Part shown: positions 47,811 through 58,090 of the stretch, piece after piece | Position numbering within the stretch: position 1 is the first letter of the stretch | Layout of the letters: each line of letters begins with the position of its first letter | Assembly: GCA_035048485.1 (NCBI GenBank) | Contig: CM068592.1 | Location: 40,766,045 to 40,830,044 of the forward strand | DNA length: 64,000 nucleotides | Direction: 5' to 3' | From: Pteria penguin | Lineage: Eukaryota > Mollusca > Bivalvia > Pterioida > Pteriidae | The notes under the pieces: model-generated | Database searches by the model: none | Told to the model about the DNA's origin: nothing | The model's input: only the letters and a program-made list of their open reading frames with translations | Position numbers and translations under genes: made by a program

Positions 47811-49052
47811 TCATCGTAAAACAATAACGAGATAAGAAATTACTGCTCCCACACTTAATATGACATTACAAATTACAAAGAAAAAATCCACAATTTGAGC
47901 TACATCCGTCCAATGAATTCCAGTTAAGGTATCACTTCTATCATCTGTAATGTTATCCATATGGTCTGTTTTATCATGAATACTATTATTTTCAATATAG
48001 GGATTCTGCTTTTTACATTCTAAGCATTTAACAAGGGTCAGCCAGACACCTGTTACATTGTGTTTTCTGTAGTAAATCCTTAAACTGTACATGGCCTCCA
48101 TACATATCAAAGCTGACTGGATTAAGTATGTTAACAGTAAACACATTAGATAGGGTATCGTTTTGGACGTCTTTGGAAGTGAATCGGAAATTATCGTCAT
48201 ATATACCGCTATAGCCAACAAGATAGTGACGGAGAATCCTACACGCTCTCCGCTCTCTGCCGGAAGTACGAAAACCATACTGTTGAGAATTATCAAAAGA
48301 ATGATTGGAATTAGTAAATTTAAAATGTAAAATGTAGATCTCCTTTTTAGTTGTAATTGTAACCAGATTTCAGAGCTATATCCGTCGGTATTTAATTTCG
48401 AGTAAACATTTGTTTTCATTAAGGTCCAGAGCCCATTTTCATTGAAGATACCCATATTCGCTGTTTTATTGAGAGAAATAAATTGCACCAGACTACCGTA
48501 CTCCAAATGAAGAAGGACGATGTCACAGTTTTGGATATCGAAAGGGAAATTTGTAATATCTATATTACATGCCGTTTGGAACTTCCTTATTGTGTTCCAG
48601 TAAACCTGTCCGTTATATAGAACGACCATGCGCGCTCCGTGACCACTCATTGTCCCCGGGTGATTACTCGTATTTATCACAAATATCGCTGGCGTCCACA
48701 ACTGTGACGCATTCAGCTCCGTACGATATACGTATTGATGCCTACTTAGGTCCCATTTTAACGACTCGTCCGTCCAGCTGAAGAGAAGAGACCCCGTTGT
48801 TGTCATGGTACCAGATGGTTCGTCGATGTCTTTTATGGTTTGCAGGTAAAATTGAAAGTTTATTTTCATCACAGCGCCTGAATCTCTAATTGGACGCACA
48901 TTTTTAGAATAGTTAGTCAGCAGTGTAGCATGCAAATCCCTTACTTCCGCAATTGACAAGCACGTACATATTGGAACATATAATATCGTTAATATCCAAA
49001 CCCAACAGAATCTGTACACATTGAATGTTAACTTTGGACATGTTGGAAGCAT
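47811..49052 (-). CDS. nAChR-like Cys-loop channel subunit, gene 6
   Basis: Predicted pentameric ligand-gated channel subunit, 413 residues, single exon. The frame opens with TTG (49079); the first ATG, at 49052, gives a leader with a hydrophobic core at about 14-31 and is chosen. NYS at 47, LWTPAIFVIN at 118-127, Cys162 and Cys176 around FPFD. TM2 starts ESGERVGFSV and LPKTSKTIPY follows. Loop A Tyr is Ile and loop B Trp is Leu; no cysteine pair in loop C. Extra N-linked sites (NAS, NTS, NKT) distinguish it. The cytoplasmic loop has several Asp and His residues (IHDKTDHMDNITDDRSD). Its TM2 DNA shares 111 of 113 bases with gene 3 although the N-terminal halves are clearly diverged. Function inferred from the family; ligand unknown. 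Confidence 0.92.
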   Translation of the reverse strand: MLPTCPKLTFNVYRFCWVWILTILYVPICTCLSIAEVRDLHATLLTNYSKNVRPIRDSGAVMKINFQFYLQTIKDIDEPSGTMTTTGSLLFSWTDESLKWDLSRHQYVYRTELNASQLWTPAIFVINTSNHPGTMSGHGARMVVLYNGQVYWNTIRKFQTACNIDITNFPFDIQNCDIVLLHLEYGSLVQFISLNKTANMGIFNENGLWTLMKTNVYSKLNTDGYSSEIWLQLQLKRRSTFYILNLLIPIILLIILNSMVFVLPAESGERVGFSVTILLAIAVYMTIISDSLPKTSKTIPYLMCLLLTYLIQSALICMEAMYSLRIYYRKHNVTGVWLTLVKCLECKKQNPYIENNSIHDKTDHMDNITDDRSDTLTGIHWTDVAQIVDFFFVICNVILSVGAVISYLVIVLR

Positions 49053-49119
49053 ATTGTAGTGTGTGAAGAATGTCTTCAAACAGATACTAAATGATGCAGC
49101 TGATAGCTGTCAGTATGGA

Positions 49120-49132
49120 CGGTAATATAATA
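49120..49132 (-). promoter_or_regulatory. Possible TATA box, gene 6
   Basis: On the minus strand GTATTATATTACC lies about 70-80 bases before the ATG, at the spacing seen in the paralogues but with a different sequence. Confidence 0.35.
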
Positions 49133-49541
49133 CGAAGTTGAAAAGCGAAATCTTCGTGGCGAGTTAAGATATCCTTTCGCAATAACACCTCGTCAGTTCT
49201 TGTGGACGAAAGGCCGCCAGCTTGAATGTACCGTCATTGTATGGAAGTTAAAACTGTACAGTGTCACGGTATATCTGGATATTTACTACCACATAAACTG
49301 AAAGAAAAGAGTAAATATTTCCCACCGGCTTAACACAGCATAAGCATAGGCACCGAAGGAAATTTAAAACCGAAGCATTGTGTACCCAGGTAAATGGATT
49401 TTCTACTGCACGCTAGTTAATGGTGAAGTTACCTTTAATGTATTTTGACAATGGCAGTTCCCTTACATTGGTTTGTAAATCCGTTAATGAAAAACGTATC
49501 AAACGTACTATAATAATGACAGTACAACAATTCACCACTAC
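49133..49541. other. 5' flank of channel gene 6
   Basis: No gene or repeat recognised. Confidence 0.3.
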
Positions 49542-49742
49542 TTAACCATGCGCGGATCCAGAAATTTTTGTCAGAGGGGGTCCAACTAAAAAAGGTAAAT
49601 TTTTCTCTTAGAACAGGGGGGGGGGGGGGGGTCCAACCCCAAAAATGCCCAAATATTACCTTTTTTTGGTAAAATTTTCGGATTCCAGGGGGGGGTCCAG
49701 ACCCCCCTAACCCCCCCCCTCTCTGTATCCGCGCATGTTAAC
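49542..49742. mobile_element. Small fold-back element flanked by TTAAC
   Basis: The body at 49547-49737 starts CATGCGCGGATCCAG and ends CTGTATCCGCGCATG, inverted repeats with one or two mismatches. TTAAC flanks both sides (49542-49546, 49738-49742). The interior is G- and C-homopolymer rich. A fragment of the same family is at 19102. No coding capacity. TTAA targets recall piggyBac-type insertion, but the fifth shared base leaves the class open. Confidence 0.75.
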
Positions 49743-50300
49743 GAAAAATGAAATGATATACATACTGTAAAACATAACAAAGAAGAGACAAAGCATGTTT
49801 TGTAATACTATATATGTAACAGTTCCATAAGCGGGTAATTGGCTATTGATATTGAAATGACAACCTAATAGCTAGACAGTTACTACAAAAAAAAATACAT
49901 TAATCATATATGTTTTATATCAGGCAAAACAAAACAAAACAAAAAGAAAACTAAGCAAAACAAATCATCTGCACGTAGCTATAGTGTATTTTACCGTTTT
50001 TACTGTACTAATTTGCAATAGCATCACAGTTCGATAACTAGTGAAGTATGTTTGATGAAGTCAGAACACATTTTTGTGATTACTTCAGGTCCAGAAGCTA
50101 CATTAGCTCTATTTACATCCCACAACCAAAATTTCCATTTTTAGATATGTATTTCACTTATTACGTTATTATATGGAGCATATGGATATCGTGTAAATAG
50201 GCAACCGAAATTTCGTGACTTGTCCATTACGTACGGACTCAGCTGAAAACAAGAGGCCCAAATGGCCACATATCACTCATCTGAGAGCCACTGGTGCCAT
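49743..50300. other. Unassigned DNA
   Basis: No gene or repeat recognised. Confidence 0.3.
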
Positions 50301-50304
50301 TCCT

Positions 50305-51000
50305 GTGAAGTGTGATGCCGGGGACCTTGAGTATTTACTTCTTTTCAGGTTGGTGACATTTCTTTTCCATTTCCATTTGTGGGGAAGTCAAAACTGTATC
50401 AGTCAATTGGAGTCTATCTTTGTTTACGGATCCAGTCGAAAAACAAAAATTTGGTAGATGACCTTGACTTACAACTTTTAAGGTCTGGTGAAATTTATTG
50501 ACGTTGTTAATGAAAAGAATGTGAAAAAGTGTCAGCCAATCAGAGCCCTTGGCAGCCATTTTGATGATGGATCAGATCGAAAGGTACAATTTTGGTAGAA
50601 GACCTTGAGTACTTACTTTCTTTCAGGTTTGGTGACATTCTGTGAAGCGGTTGCAAAGGAAAAGTTAAAAATGTGTCATCTAACCAGAGCGCATGGCGGC
50701 CATCCTGGATTAAAAACTTGGTAGGGGACCTTGATTACTTACAACTTGTGAGGTGTGGTTAAATTTTGTGAAGTGGTTGTGGAGGAGTCGAAAATGTGTC
50801 AACCATTTATATAATTAGGGTCTGTGGCGGCCATCTTGGATTACGGATCGGGTCGAAAAACACAAACGTGGTAGAAGATCTCAAGTATTTACTTTCTTTC
50901 AGGTCTAGTGACATTCTGTACAGCGGTTGCAGAGAAGTCGAAAATGTGTCAACCAATCAGAGCCCATGGTGGTCATTTTGGATCGTGTGGCTGATGTTGT
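50305..51000. repeat. Imperfect repeat of about 140 bp, five copies
   Basis: Each copy contains a variant of GACCTTGAGTATTTACTTTC, a GGTGACATTCTGTGAAG stretch, AACCAATCAGAGC and GGCGGCCATCTTGGATT. Open frames inside it are not conserved between copies. Confidence 0.8.
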
Positions 51001-51069
51001 TGGATGAAAATGGCATTAGACATTTGAAACAGTTTACAATAGACCAAAAGACAGGACAGAAACAATATG

Positions 51070-51885
51070 CCCCTGATATTGTGGCAAAGTCATTATAATA
51101 CACACTTTATCACTGCATTGTCGACTATTGTGGCATAGTCATTATAATACATACCTTTATCGTTGCATTGTCGACTGTTGTGGCATCCTCATTATGATGC
51201 ATACCTTTATATCTGCATTGTCAACTATTGTTGCATAGTCATTATGATACATACCTTTCTCTCGGCATCGTCGACTACTGTGGCATAGTAATTAAGATAC
51301 ATACCTTTAGCACTGCATTGTCGATTATTGTGGCATAGTCATTAAGATACATACCTTTATCACTGCATTGTCAACTATTCTGGCTTAGTCATGATACATA
51401 CATGTACCTTCATCTCTGCATTGTCGACTTTTGTGGCATATACATTATGATACATACCTTCATCACTGCATTGTCGACTATTGTGGCATAGTCATTATGA
51501 TACATACCTTTATCGCTGCATTGTCGACTATTAGGGGTTAGCCATGATACATACCTTCATCTCTGCATTGTCAACTTTTGTGGCATAGCCATTATGATAC
51601 ATACCTTCATCTCTGCATTGTCGATTATTGTGGCATAGTCATTATGATACATACCTTTATCGCTGCATTGTCAACTTTTGTGGCTTAGTCATGATACATA
51701 CATGTACTTTCACCTCTACATTGTCGACTTTTGTGGCATAGTCATTATGATACATACCATTATCACTGCATTGTCGACTATTATGGGTTAGCCATGATAC
51801 ATACCTACATCTCTGCATTGTCGACTTTTGTGGCATAGTCATTATGATACATACCTTTATCTCTGCATTGTCGACTTTTGTGTCC
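51070..51885. repeat. 50-bp minisatellite, about 16 copies
   Basis: Unit TGGCATAGTCATTATGATAC followed by ATACCTTTATCACTGCATTG and TCGACTATTG, with moderate divergence. Confidence 0.94.
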
Positions 51886-53065
51886 TCATCTGATTCCAGT
51901 CAGACACCTGTTTTCACCTTATTCTAGTCTGACACCTGTTCTCACCTGATTCCCGCCAGACACCTGTTCTTCCCTGATTCCAGCAAGACACCTGCTCTCG
52001 CCTGATTCCAGTCAGAGACCTGCTCTCATCTGATTCCAGTCAGAGACTTATTCTCACCGTATTTCAGTCTGACACCTGTTCTCACCTGATTCCCGCCAGA
52101 CACCTGTTCTCCCCTGATTCCAGCCAGGTACCTGTTCTCATTGATGATTGATTGATGATTATTGTTTTACGTCACTCCACGAGTATTTCACGTATATGGT
52201 GACGGCATCTGCCTGATGTATTGCATACAAATTTTAGACCTTTGCAACGGACCCACCCGAAGCATTGAGGGATCTTTAACGTGCAACGCCTACCGGTTTT
52301 TACTGTCTCATCAAAAAGACGGCACACCGGTGTGCCCAGGGTGGGAATCGAACCCGGGACCTCTCGATCACGAGCTGAGCACATTATTCGCTAGGCCACA
52401 TCGTTTTCACCTGTTCTCCCCTGATCCCAACCAGACACCTTTTCTGACCTGATTCCTGTCAGACATCTGTAATCACCTGATTCCAGCCAGACACCTGTAA
52501 TCACCTGATTCCAGCCAGACACCTGTTCTCACCTGATTCCAGAAAGACATCTGTTCTCACCTGTATTCATATAGACACTTGTTCTCACTTCTATATTCAG
52601 ATACCTGTTCTTACTTGATTCTAGTCGGAAACATGTTCTCAACTGATTCCAATCAGGCATCTGTTCTCACCTGATTTCAGCCAGACACCTGTTCTCATCT
52701 TATTTCATTCAGACACTTGTTCTCATATGAATCTATATTCAGATACCTATTCTTACTTGATTCTAGTCCGAAACATGTTCTCACCTGATTACAGTCAGGC
52801 ACCTGTTCTCACCTGCTTCCAGTCAGACACCTGTACATGTACTAAGAATATTTCAATCAGATATCTACTCTCACCTGAATTCATTCAGACACATGTTCTC
52901 ACTTGATTCTATTCAGATACCTGCTCTTATTTGATTCTAGTCAGAAATATGTTCTCACCTGATTCCAGTCAGACACATGTTCTCATCTGATTCTAGTCAG
53001 ACATAAAGTCTTGTTCTCACCTAATTATATTCTAATACCTGTTCTCACCTGATTCTAGGAGAATA
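51886..53065. repeat. 28-bp minisatellite interrupted by a SINE
   Basis: Around thirty units of CACCTGATTCCAGTCAGACA followed by CCTGTTCT. The SINE at 52146-52410 interrupts the array. Confidence 0.92.
52146..52410 (-). mobile_element. tRNA-derived SINE, second type
   Basis: On the minus strand it starts CGATGTGGCCTAGCG, with GGTTCGATTCCCACC as box B, then GGCACACCGGTGTGCC, and ends in a TAATCATCAATCAATCA-like tail after ACGTAAAACAA. Related to 26505-26695. It sits inside a minisatellite. Confidence 0.85.
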
Positions 53066-53510
53066 GGAATGCCCTCCTTGGTAAGATGTAGTGTGTCACT
53101 GTGAGAAAGCAGCACCTCAGCAGTAATATTTGCATCTTATTTTATGCAGACACCATTAATTTAACACTCAAAATGGGAAAGCAATCTCGTAAAAATGACA
53201 TGGAAAATTACGTTTGTCTGTTGATGTAAATCCGTTTCCAAATATATCCGGATTTAATATTTCCGTACCATGTTAAAATTATAATTTCCTAAAACATTTA
53301 AAAGACTTAAAGATGTCTGCGCCCATGAATGCATAAGAAAACGTATTTGTGTCGGCATATACACTTCAACAGCAGGAAAAGGTAAATGCAAATGTGTAAT
53401 TGAAGAGAAAGAAATATTCTGTTGCTTATTTATATTTACATATTAAACGATTGACACTCGGACATTCTCAATGTTTTTTTTCAATTTCACGCGTAGTCTG
53501 AGATTCTCTG
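53066..53510. other. Unassigned DNA
   Basis: No gene or repeat recognised. Confidence 0.3.
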
Positions 53511-53513
53511 AGA

Positions 53514-54212
53514 GGCAGGCTTGGTGTAGTGGTTAAGCGCTTGGTTTAAGGCGCTGACGATCCGGGTTCGATTCCTGGGTTGTGCCACTATGTTTAAGAG
53601 GTTGGTAACCTCCTGCTTCCATGTCACGATATAACTGAAATATTGTTGGAAGCAACGTAAAACACCAATCAACCTAGCCGCAAGTATTGGCCCTAAATGA
53701 ATGATAGGGCCTCAATTCCCTTCGTTGCGTAAACTTGCATTTTTGATAAACGGAATGGCCGGCAAGATTCTACGCATTTCGGCATCAAATGGACCAAATA
53801 TCTAACATATATAAACATAAAGCAAACGATCAGCAACGTTAACTTACCCCCGATCTGTCGTCTGAAGGCTCTACACACATTTTTTCCCAACCTGTTTCAA
53901 ATTTGCCGGTTTCTGTGTCAGCCATTCGGTCTCGCGAGATCTCGTTAACAGAAACCACACAAAAAGAGGCGGAGCTGACGAAAAACACGTGGTTTTCGTT
54001 ATATTTATGTCATTTCTCTGTTTACATTTTATTTATCGGCTAGTTACCGCATTTCTGGTCATTTCAATTTAGTTTTCTTCTTCATAAATAACTAGAATCG
54101 TGCCGGCCATTCCATTTATCAAAAATGCAAGTTTACGCAACGTAAGGAATTGTGGCCCTATCATTCATTTAGGGCCAATACTTGCAGCTACAATCAACCA
54201 ACCAACAACCGA
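53514..54212 (+). mobile_element. tRNA-derived SINE split by an insertion
   Basis: Head GGTGTAGTGGTTAAGCGC, box B GGGTTCGATTCCTGGG and the usual body run to 53674. The tail resumes at 54191-54212 after a 516-bp terminal-inverted-repeat element. Same family as 21832-21996. Confidence 0.88.
53675..54190. mobile_element. Non-autonomous TIR element, 9-bp target duplication
   Basis: Ends TAGCCGCAAGTATTGGCCC and its near-complement GGGCCAATACTTGCAGCTA; the inverted arms are about 88 bases (53675-53765, 54100-54190). CAATCAACC lies on both sides (53666-53674, 54191-54199), though the SINE tail is itself repetitive. The interior is less AT-rich and contains the palindrome TCTCGCGAGA at 53930-53939. 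Mutator-like elements make 9-bp duplications, but the class is not proven. Confidence 0.8.
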
Positions 54213-56050
54213 GATTCTCTGCCCTTCTCTCACTTTTGCAGGTTGGGCACATCCCTCTAAAGACAGACATTCCCTGTTTAGAGAGACATTTTGCTGGCAT
54301 TTAAGAAAATGTCTCTCTAAAGATGGATGTTTTCGACCTTAATGCATGAGTTCCCAAGAACTAAAAAATCAAAATTTATAATTTTGACCTGAAATTTAAA
54401 ATCGCACATCTACAGACTACCGGTCCATAGAATTACAGAAATCACCGAAATCCCCGTGTATTTACAGAAATCCCCGCAAAAAAACACAGAAATCCCCATT
54501 ACTTTATCAAAAATCACCGATATGTAAATAGATAGGACCACTTCACCCTTATAGCAAGTTTCAGATATATTAAACAACAATTCTGTAATACAGTACATAC
54601 TAAACAATGTTTGTAAAAGATGTTGACCTGTAGGATGTACCATTTTCGAGTCTGATGATGTAAAACTTCTGCAGCTATAAACACAAAAATGGTTGATAGA
54701 AATTCCAAACATTCTTTACAAATGTTGCGGATGTGAAATTATTTTTATATATTAATAATAGTTATATTACTGATGTATTCCTTCTTTACAATAATTTCTT
54801 CTTATGAATGGATGTATGCATGAGTAAACACATGTATGAAGGAGTGAGTGAATGATTTGACATTGACCAATGGACAGATTATATGTTTGCGCATGCGATA
54901 TTGATATACCCGCTCTACCTTGCGCGCTTTAGATCATAATTTAAATATCTATTGTAATAGCCAGACGTTGATATCATTCAAAGATTTATCTATTGACTAT
55001 TCTCAAAATATCGCACAGGACATTTTGGAATATATCATCAATTTATAGCATCTCTGAATAAAAATAAATATTCAGTATAAACAATGTGTGCTATCTGAGT
55101 CGAACTCCAGACATAGTATTATGATAACCCGGTGACACAAATATTGTTTAGGACATTGCAAAGATGCTAGATGTGCGCTTTTAATTTTCAAATCAAAATT
55201 CCAATATTTTGATTTTTAGTATTAAGGAACTCATGCATTAAGCTGGAAAAAATCCCTCTTTGGAGAGACAATTCTTTAAAAAATGCTAATGAAATATCTC
55301 TCTAAACAGGGAATATCGCTCTTTAGAGGGATGTGCCCAACCTGTTTTGATATTGGCGGTATATGGGAGAGGGTCGGAGAGACTTTGTTCATCAAAAGTT
55401 GGAATTTTAGTGATACCAGCCGATATCGGGATGTACAAGCCTCTGGTGACTAATATTAATAAGCCTTTGCATAGCGAACTTGCAACTTATAATCCAATAA
55501 ATGAACATTTATCTTACTCATTCATAGCGATATCTTTTCCAAATAAGGTCCATAACTTCTGCCAGCTGCTGTTTTATCTGCGAACACAACAATATTCTCA
55601 TTTTGTCATTTTTATAATTTATTATATGCAGTATAACGTCAGATCTCGCCAAACACTACTTTGCATTCGTGACACTTCAGCAGCTGACACATTTTTGTAA
55701 AGAAAGACAAAATGCAACCCGTCATGAATGAGCAAAGTTGTGTTCGGTGAGATCTGACTATACACAAATGATGAAATGGAGAATCTTGTGTTTTCAGATA
55801 AAATGGCAGCTACATGTAGTAGAAGTTATTTGTAAAAGATATTGCTACAATGTATGATTGAGTAAATTAAATGTTCATTTATTGAATTATAGGTTGCAAG
55901 TTCACTGGTCAAGCGTTTATTTGTTGCTAGAGGCTTGTACATCGCGATACCCACTGGTATCGCTGAAATTCCAACTTTTGATGAACAAAGTCTCTCTGAC
56001 CCTCTCCCACAATCCACTGATATCAAAAGTGGGAGACGGACAGAGATTCT
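54211..56050. mobile_element. Fold-back element split by a nested insertion
   Basis: Parts 54211-54238 and 55350-56050 form one element of about 730 bases whose halves are inverted copies meeting near 55690-55700. The left arm is interrupted at CACTTTTG. The right arm carries the undisturbed sequence (TATCAAAAGTGGG reversed), which proves the interruption. No coding sequence. Confidence 0.8.
54239..55344. mobile_element. TIR DNA transposon derivative, TTTTG duplication
   Basis: 1106 bp, starting CAGGTTGGGCACATCCCTC and ending with its complement. The terminal inverted repeats extend to about 125 bases at roughly 80 percent. The target duplication is TTTTG (54234-54238, 55345-55349), confirmed by the intact right arm of the host element. 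No transposase is visible. The class is unassigned. Confidence 0.82.
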
Positions 56051-57388
56051 TGGACTATTTCATGCGGAGCATTACCTGAAATATCGGTTACAATGAATAC
56101 TAACCACTCTAAGTGACAAACCTACACCTAGCTGCTCAAGATGCATGTAACGCAATATTCAGATATTTTAACCATATCATGGAATTGGAAAATTGATTTT
56201 TGAAAACAGATTTCTGTCTTCATTGTTTGAAAAGTTGTTCCCAACCTGTTTTACAGTTGTAAGCAAGTTAGGTCCAAAGTCAATGGAGCTAGTATAGCTT
56301 AGATTTATTTAGTACATGTACTACCCGACCTGACCACAGACCAGATCGGGATATACATCAGTTTCCAGATCAGACTAATATAGCTCAATCGGGACAACCA
56401 TTCTGTAGCTAGATTGGCTTTCAACTTGACCAGATAAGACTCTACCTAATTTGGTAATCCATACCTGTAAAGAAAACATTTAACATTCTCGAAGTGTGTG
56501 TATTGCTCTGTGCAGAAAAAGTGACGTAGCAAAGTATATCTGAGTTTTCAAATTGGTGGCTGAAAAAACAATGATGCAGTTTCTAAAAACAAACAATAAA
56601 AGGTACTAAAAGCTGACTTTCTTGTCATAATGTTTTGTTAGTTGTCCTATGGATGTCGGTACTGCTTTATCAGATGGAAAATTGATAAGTACAGATAATT
56701 AACATAGGTAAGAGGCCATGTTTTGACATGCTGTAAAAAGTTAATCCCAGGTTTTTATGCCTCTAGCGATGTTTTGAAGTGATCATTTTAGTTTTAACCA
56801 ATATTTTTGATTATGTTAATGTCCTGGGATTGTGCCGTCCAGGTAATGTTGTTGTTTTGTTTGTATATTGACATGTAATCATGGCCGTAAGTACTGAAGC
56901 ATTGTCATCTTGGAATAGGTTGTCAGAATGCCTGGCAATTAACGGCTAGTAGCGATAATCAAATATGTCAGTATACATTTGAGCAGTTCTGTTGCCATCA
57001 ACAATACACAAGGATCCACACACCATTATAGGAGATTGTCCCCACACCATAGCTGTAACCTAGCGTTTTTAGGGAGGGCATATACTCTAGGGTAGAAAGA
57101 CCCCCATTTGCTTTTCTCCAGACATAAATTCTGTTAAAATAGTTGGTCATTTTCTGAAGTTTTGAGATTCTTACTGTTTAGGGTTACCATCAGATTTTTA
57201 TCTTCATCACTCATTTCTGTAAATTTATGGTAAAATTTTTCTGCTTTATATTTACTATGAAAGTGCAGACAATAAAAAATATAAAATTATGTCATTACCT
57301 ACATGTACTTTTGTAACAGCATTGTACTTGAAAACGTAAAGAGTCATTTGGAAACCGTTACCTTGGTTACCTTGGTGTAAAGATCAGT
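56051..57388. other. Upstream region of DDX23
   Basis: No gene or clear repeat recognised. A 5' untranslated exon and promoter of the gene at 57969 may lie in this interval or further left; they cannot be seen from sequence alone. Confidence 0.35.
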
Positions 57389-57829
57389 TTAAGCCTTAAG
57401 GCTTCTTAGATCCGTTTCTTGGTCTCTTCTTCTAAGGGGTTCCGGTTTGTAACAATCTGGCACAAATTTTATATGTAAATTTTTCCAATGATTGTTCAGT
57501 TTGTTTTTGAAGATATTTAGAGTCTTTGCTGTTACGACATCTTCTGGCAGCGAGTTCCAAGCAGACACCACTGTCTGCGAAAACGCACATTTCCTGATAT
57601 TTGTATGGCTATATTTCTTATGAATCTTTCTTGAATGCCCTCTGGTAATATATGAAATAGTGGCAGGAAATAAGACGTCTCTGTCAATGATATCAATACC
57701 ACTGAAGATCTTTAAAGCCTCTATCGGAGTAAAAGTTGAGTTTATTGAATTCCAAAGCAAAAATACAGATTTAAGTTCTTTTGTATTAATTACTTTGTGA
57801 AATTGTCTCTGACCAGTAAACGGCAACAT
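57389..57829 (-). mobile_element. Non-LTR retrotransposon RT C-terminus
   Basis: A frame of 146 codons on the minus strand contains TRGHSRKIHKKYSHTNIRKC, FSQTVVSAWNSLPEDVV and FKNKLNNHW. This block closes the reverse transcriptase ORF of many Jockey/CR1-type animal retrotransposons. Everything upstream of it is missing (5' truncation, normal for these elements). The frame is still open, so the insertion is fairly young. It lies antisense just ahead of the DDX23 start. Confidence 0.82.
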
Positions 57830-57968
57830 AGTAAAAAGGCTCCATATCAGAATCAGAAAGGGGATTAGGTTTTGCTCTTAATTTAATATGATCGGAAATG
57901 ACTTAACTGAATCTTTCTGACTCTTATCATATTGAGCTTTTCCTTTTTGTTAGATTTAGCAGACAACC

Positions 57969-58090
57969 ATGGAAGTTGATGAGCGAAGCAAGGAAAGAGA
58001 CGATCGAAAATATGACAAAGACATAGACAGAAAACGTGAAAGGTCCAGGTCAAAAGAGAGAAAAAGTAAACAACATAAAAGCAGGGAGAG
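57969..58090 (+). CDS. DDX23: DDX23 exon 1 (coding part)
   Basis: 122 bases from ATG to AGAG before a GTAAGG donor; leaves two bases of a split Arg codon. Confidence 0.88.
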
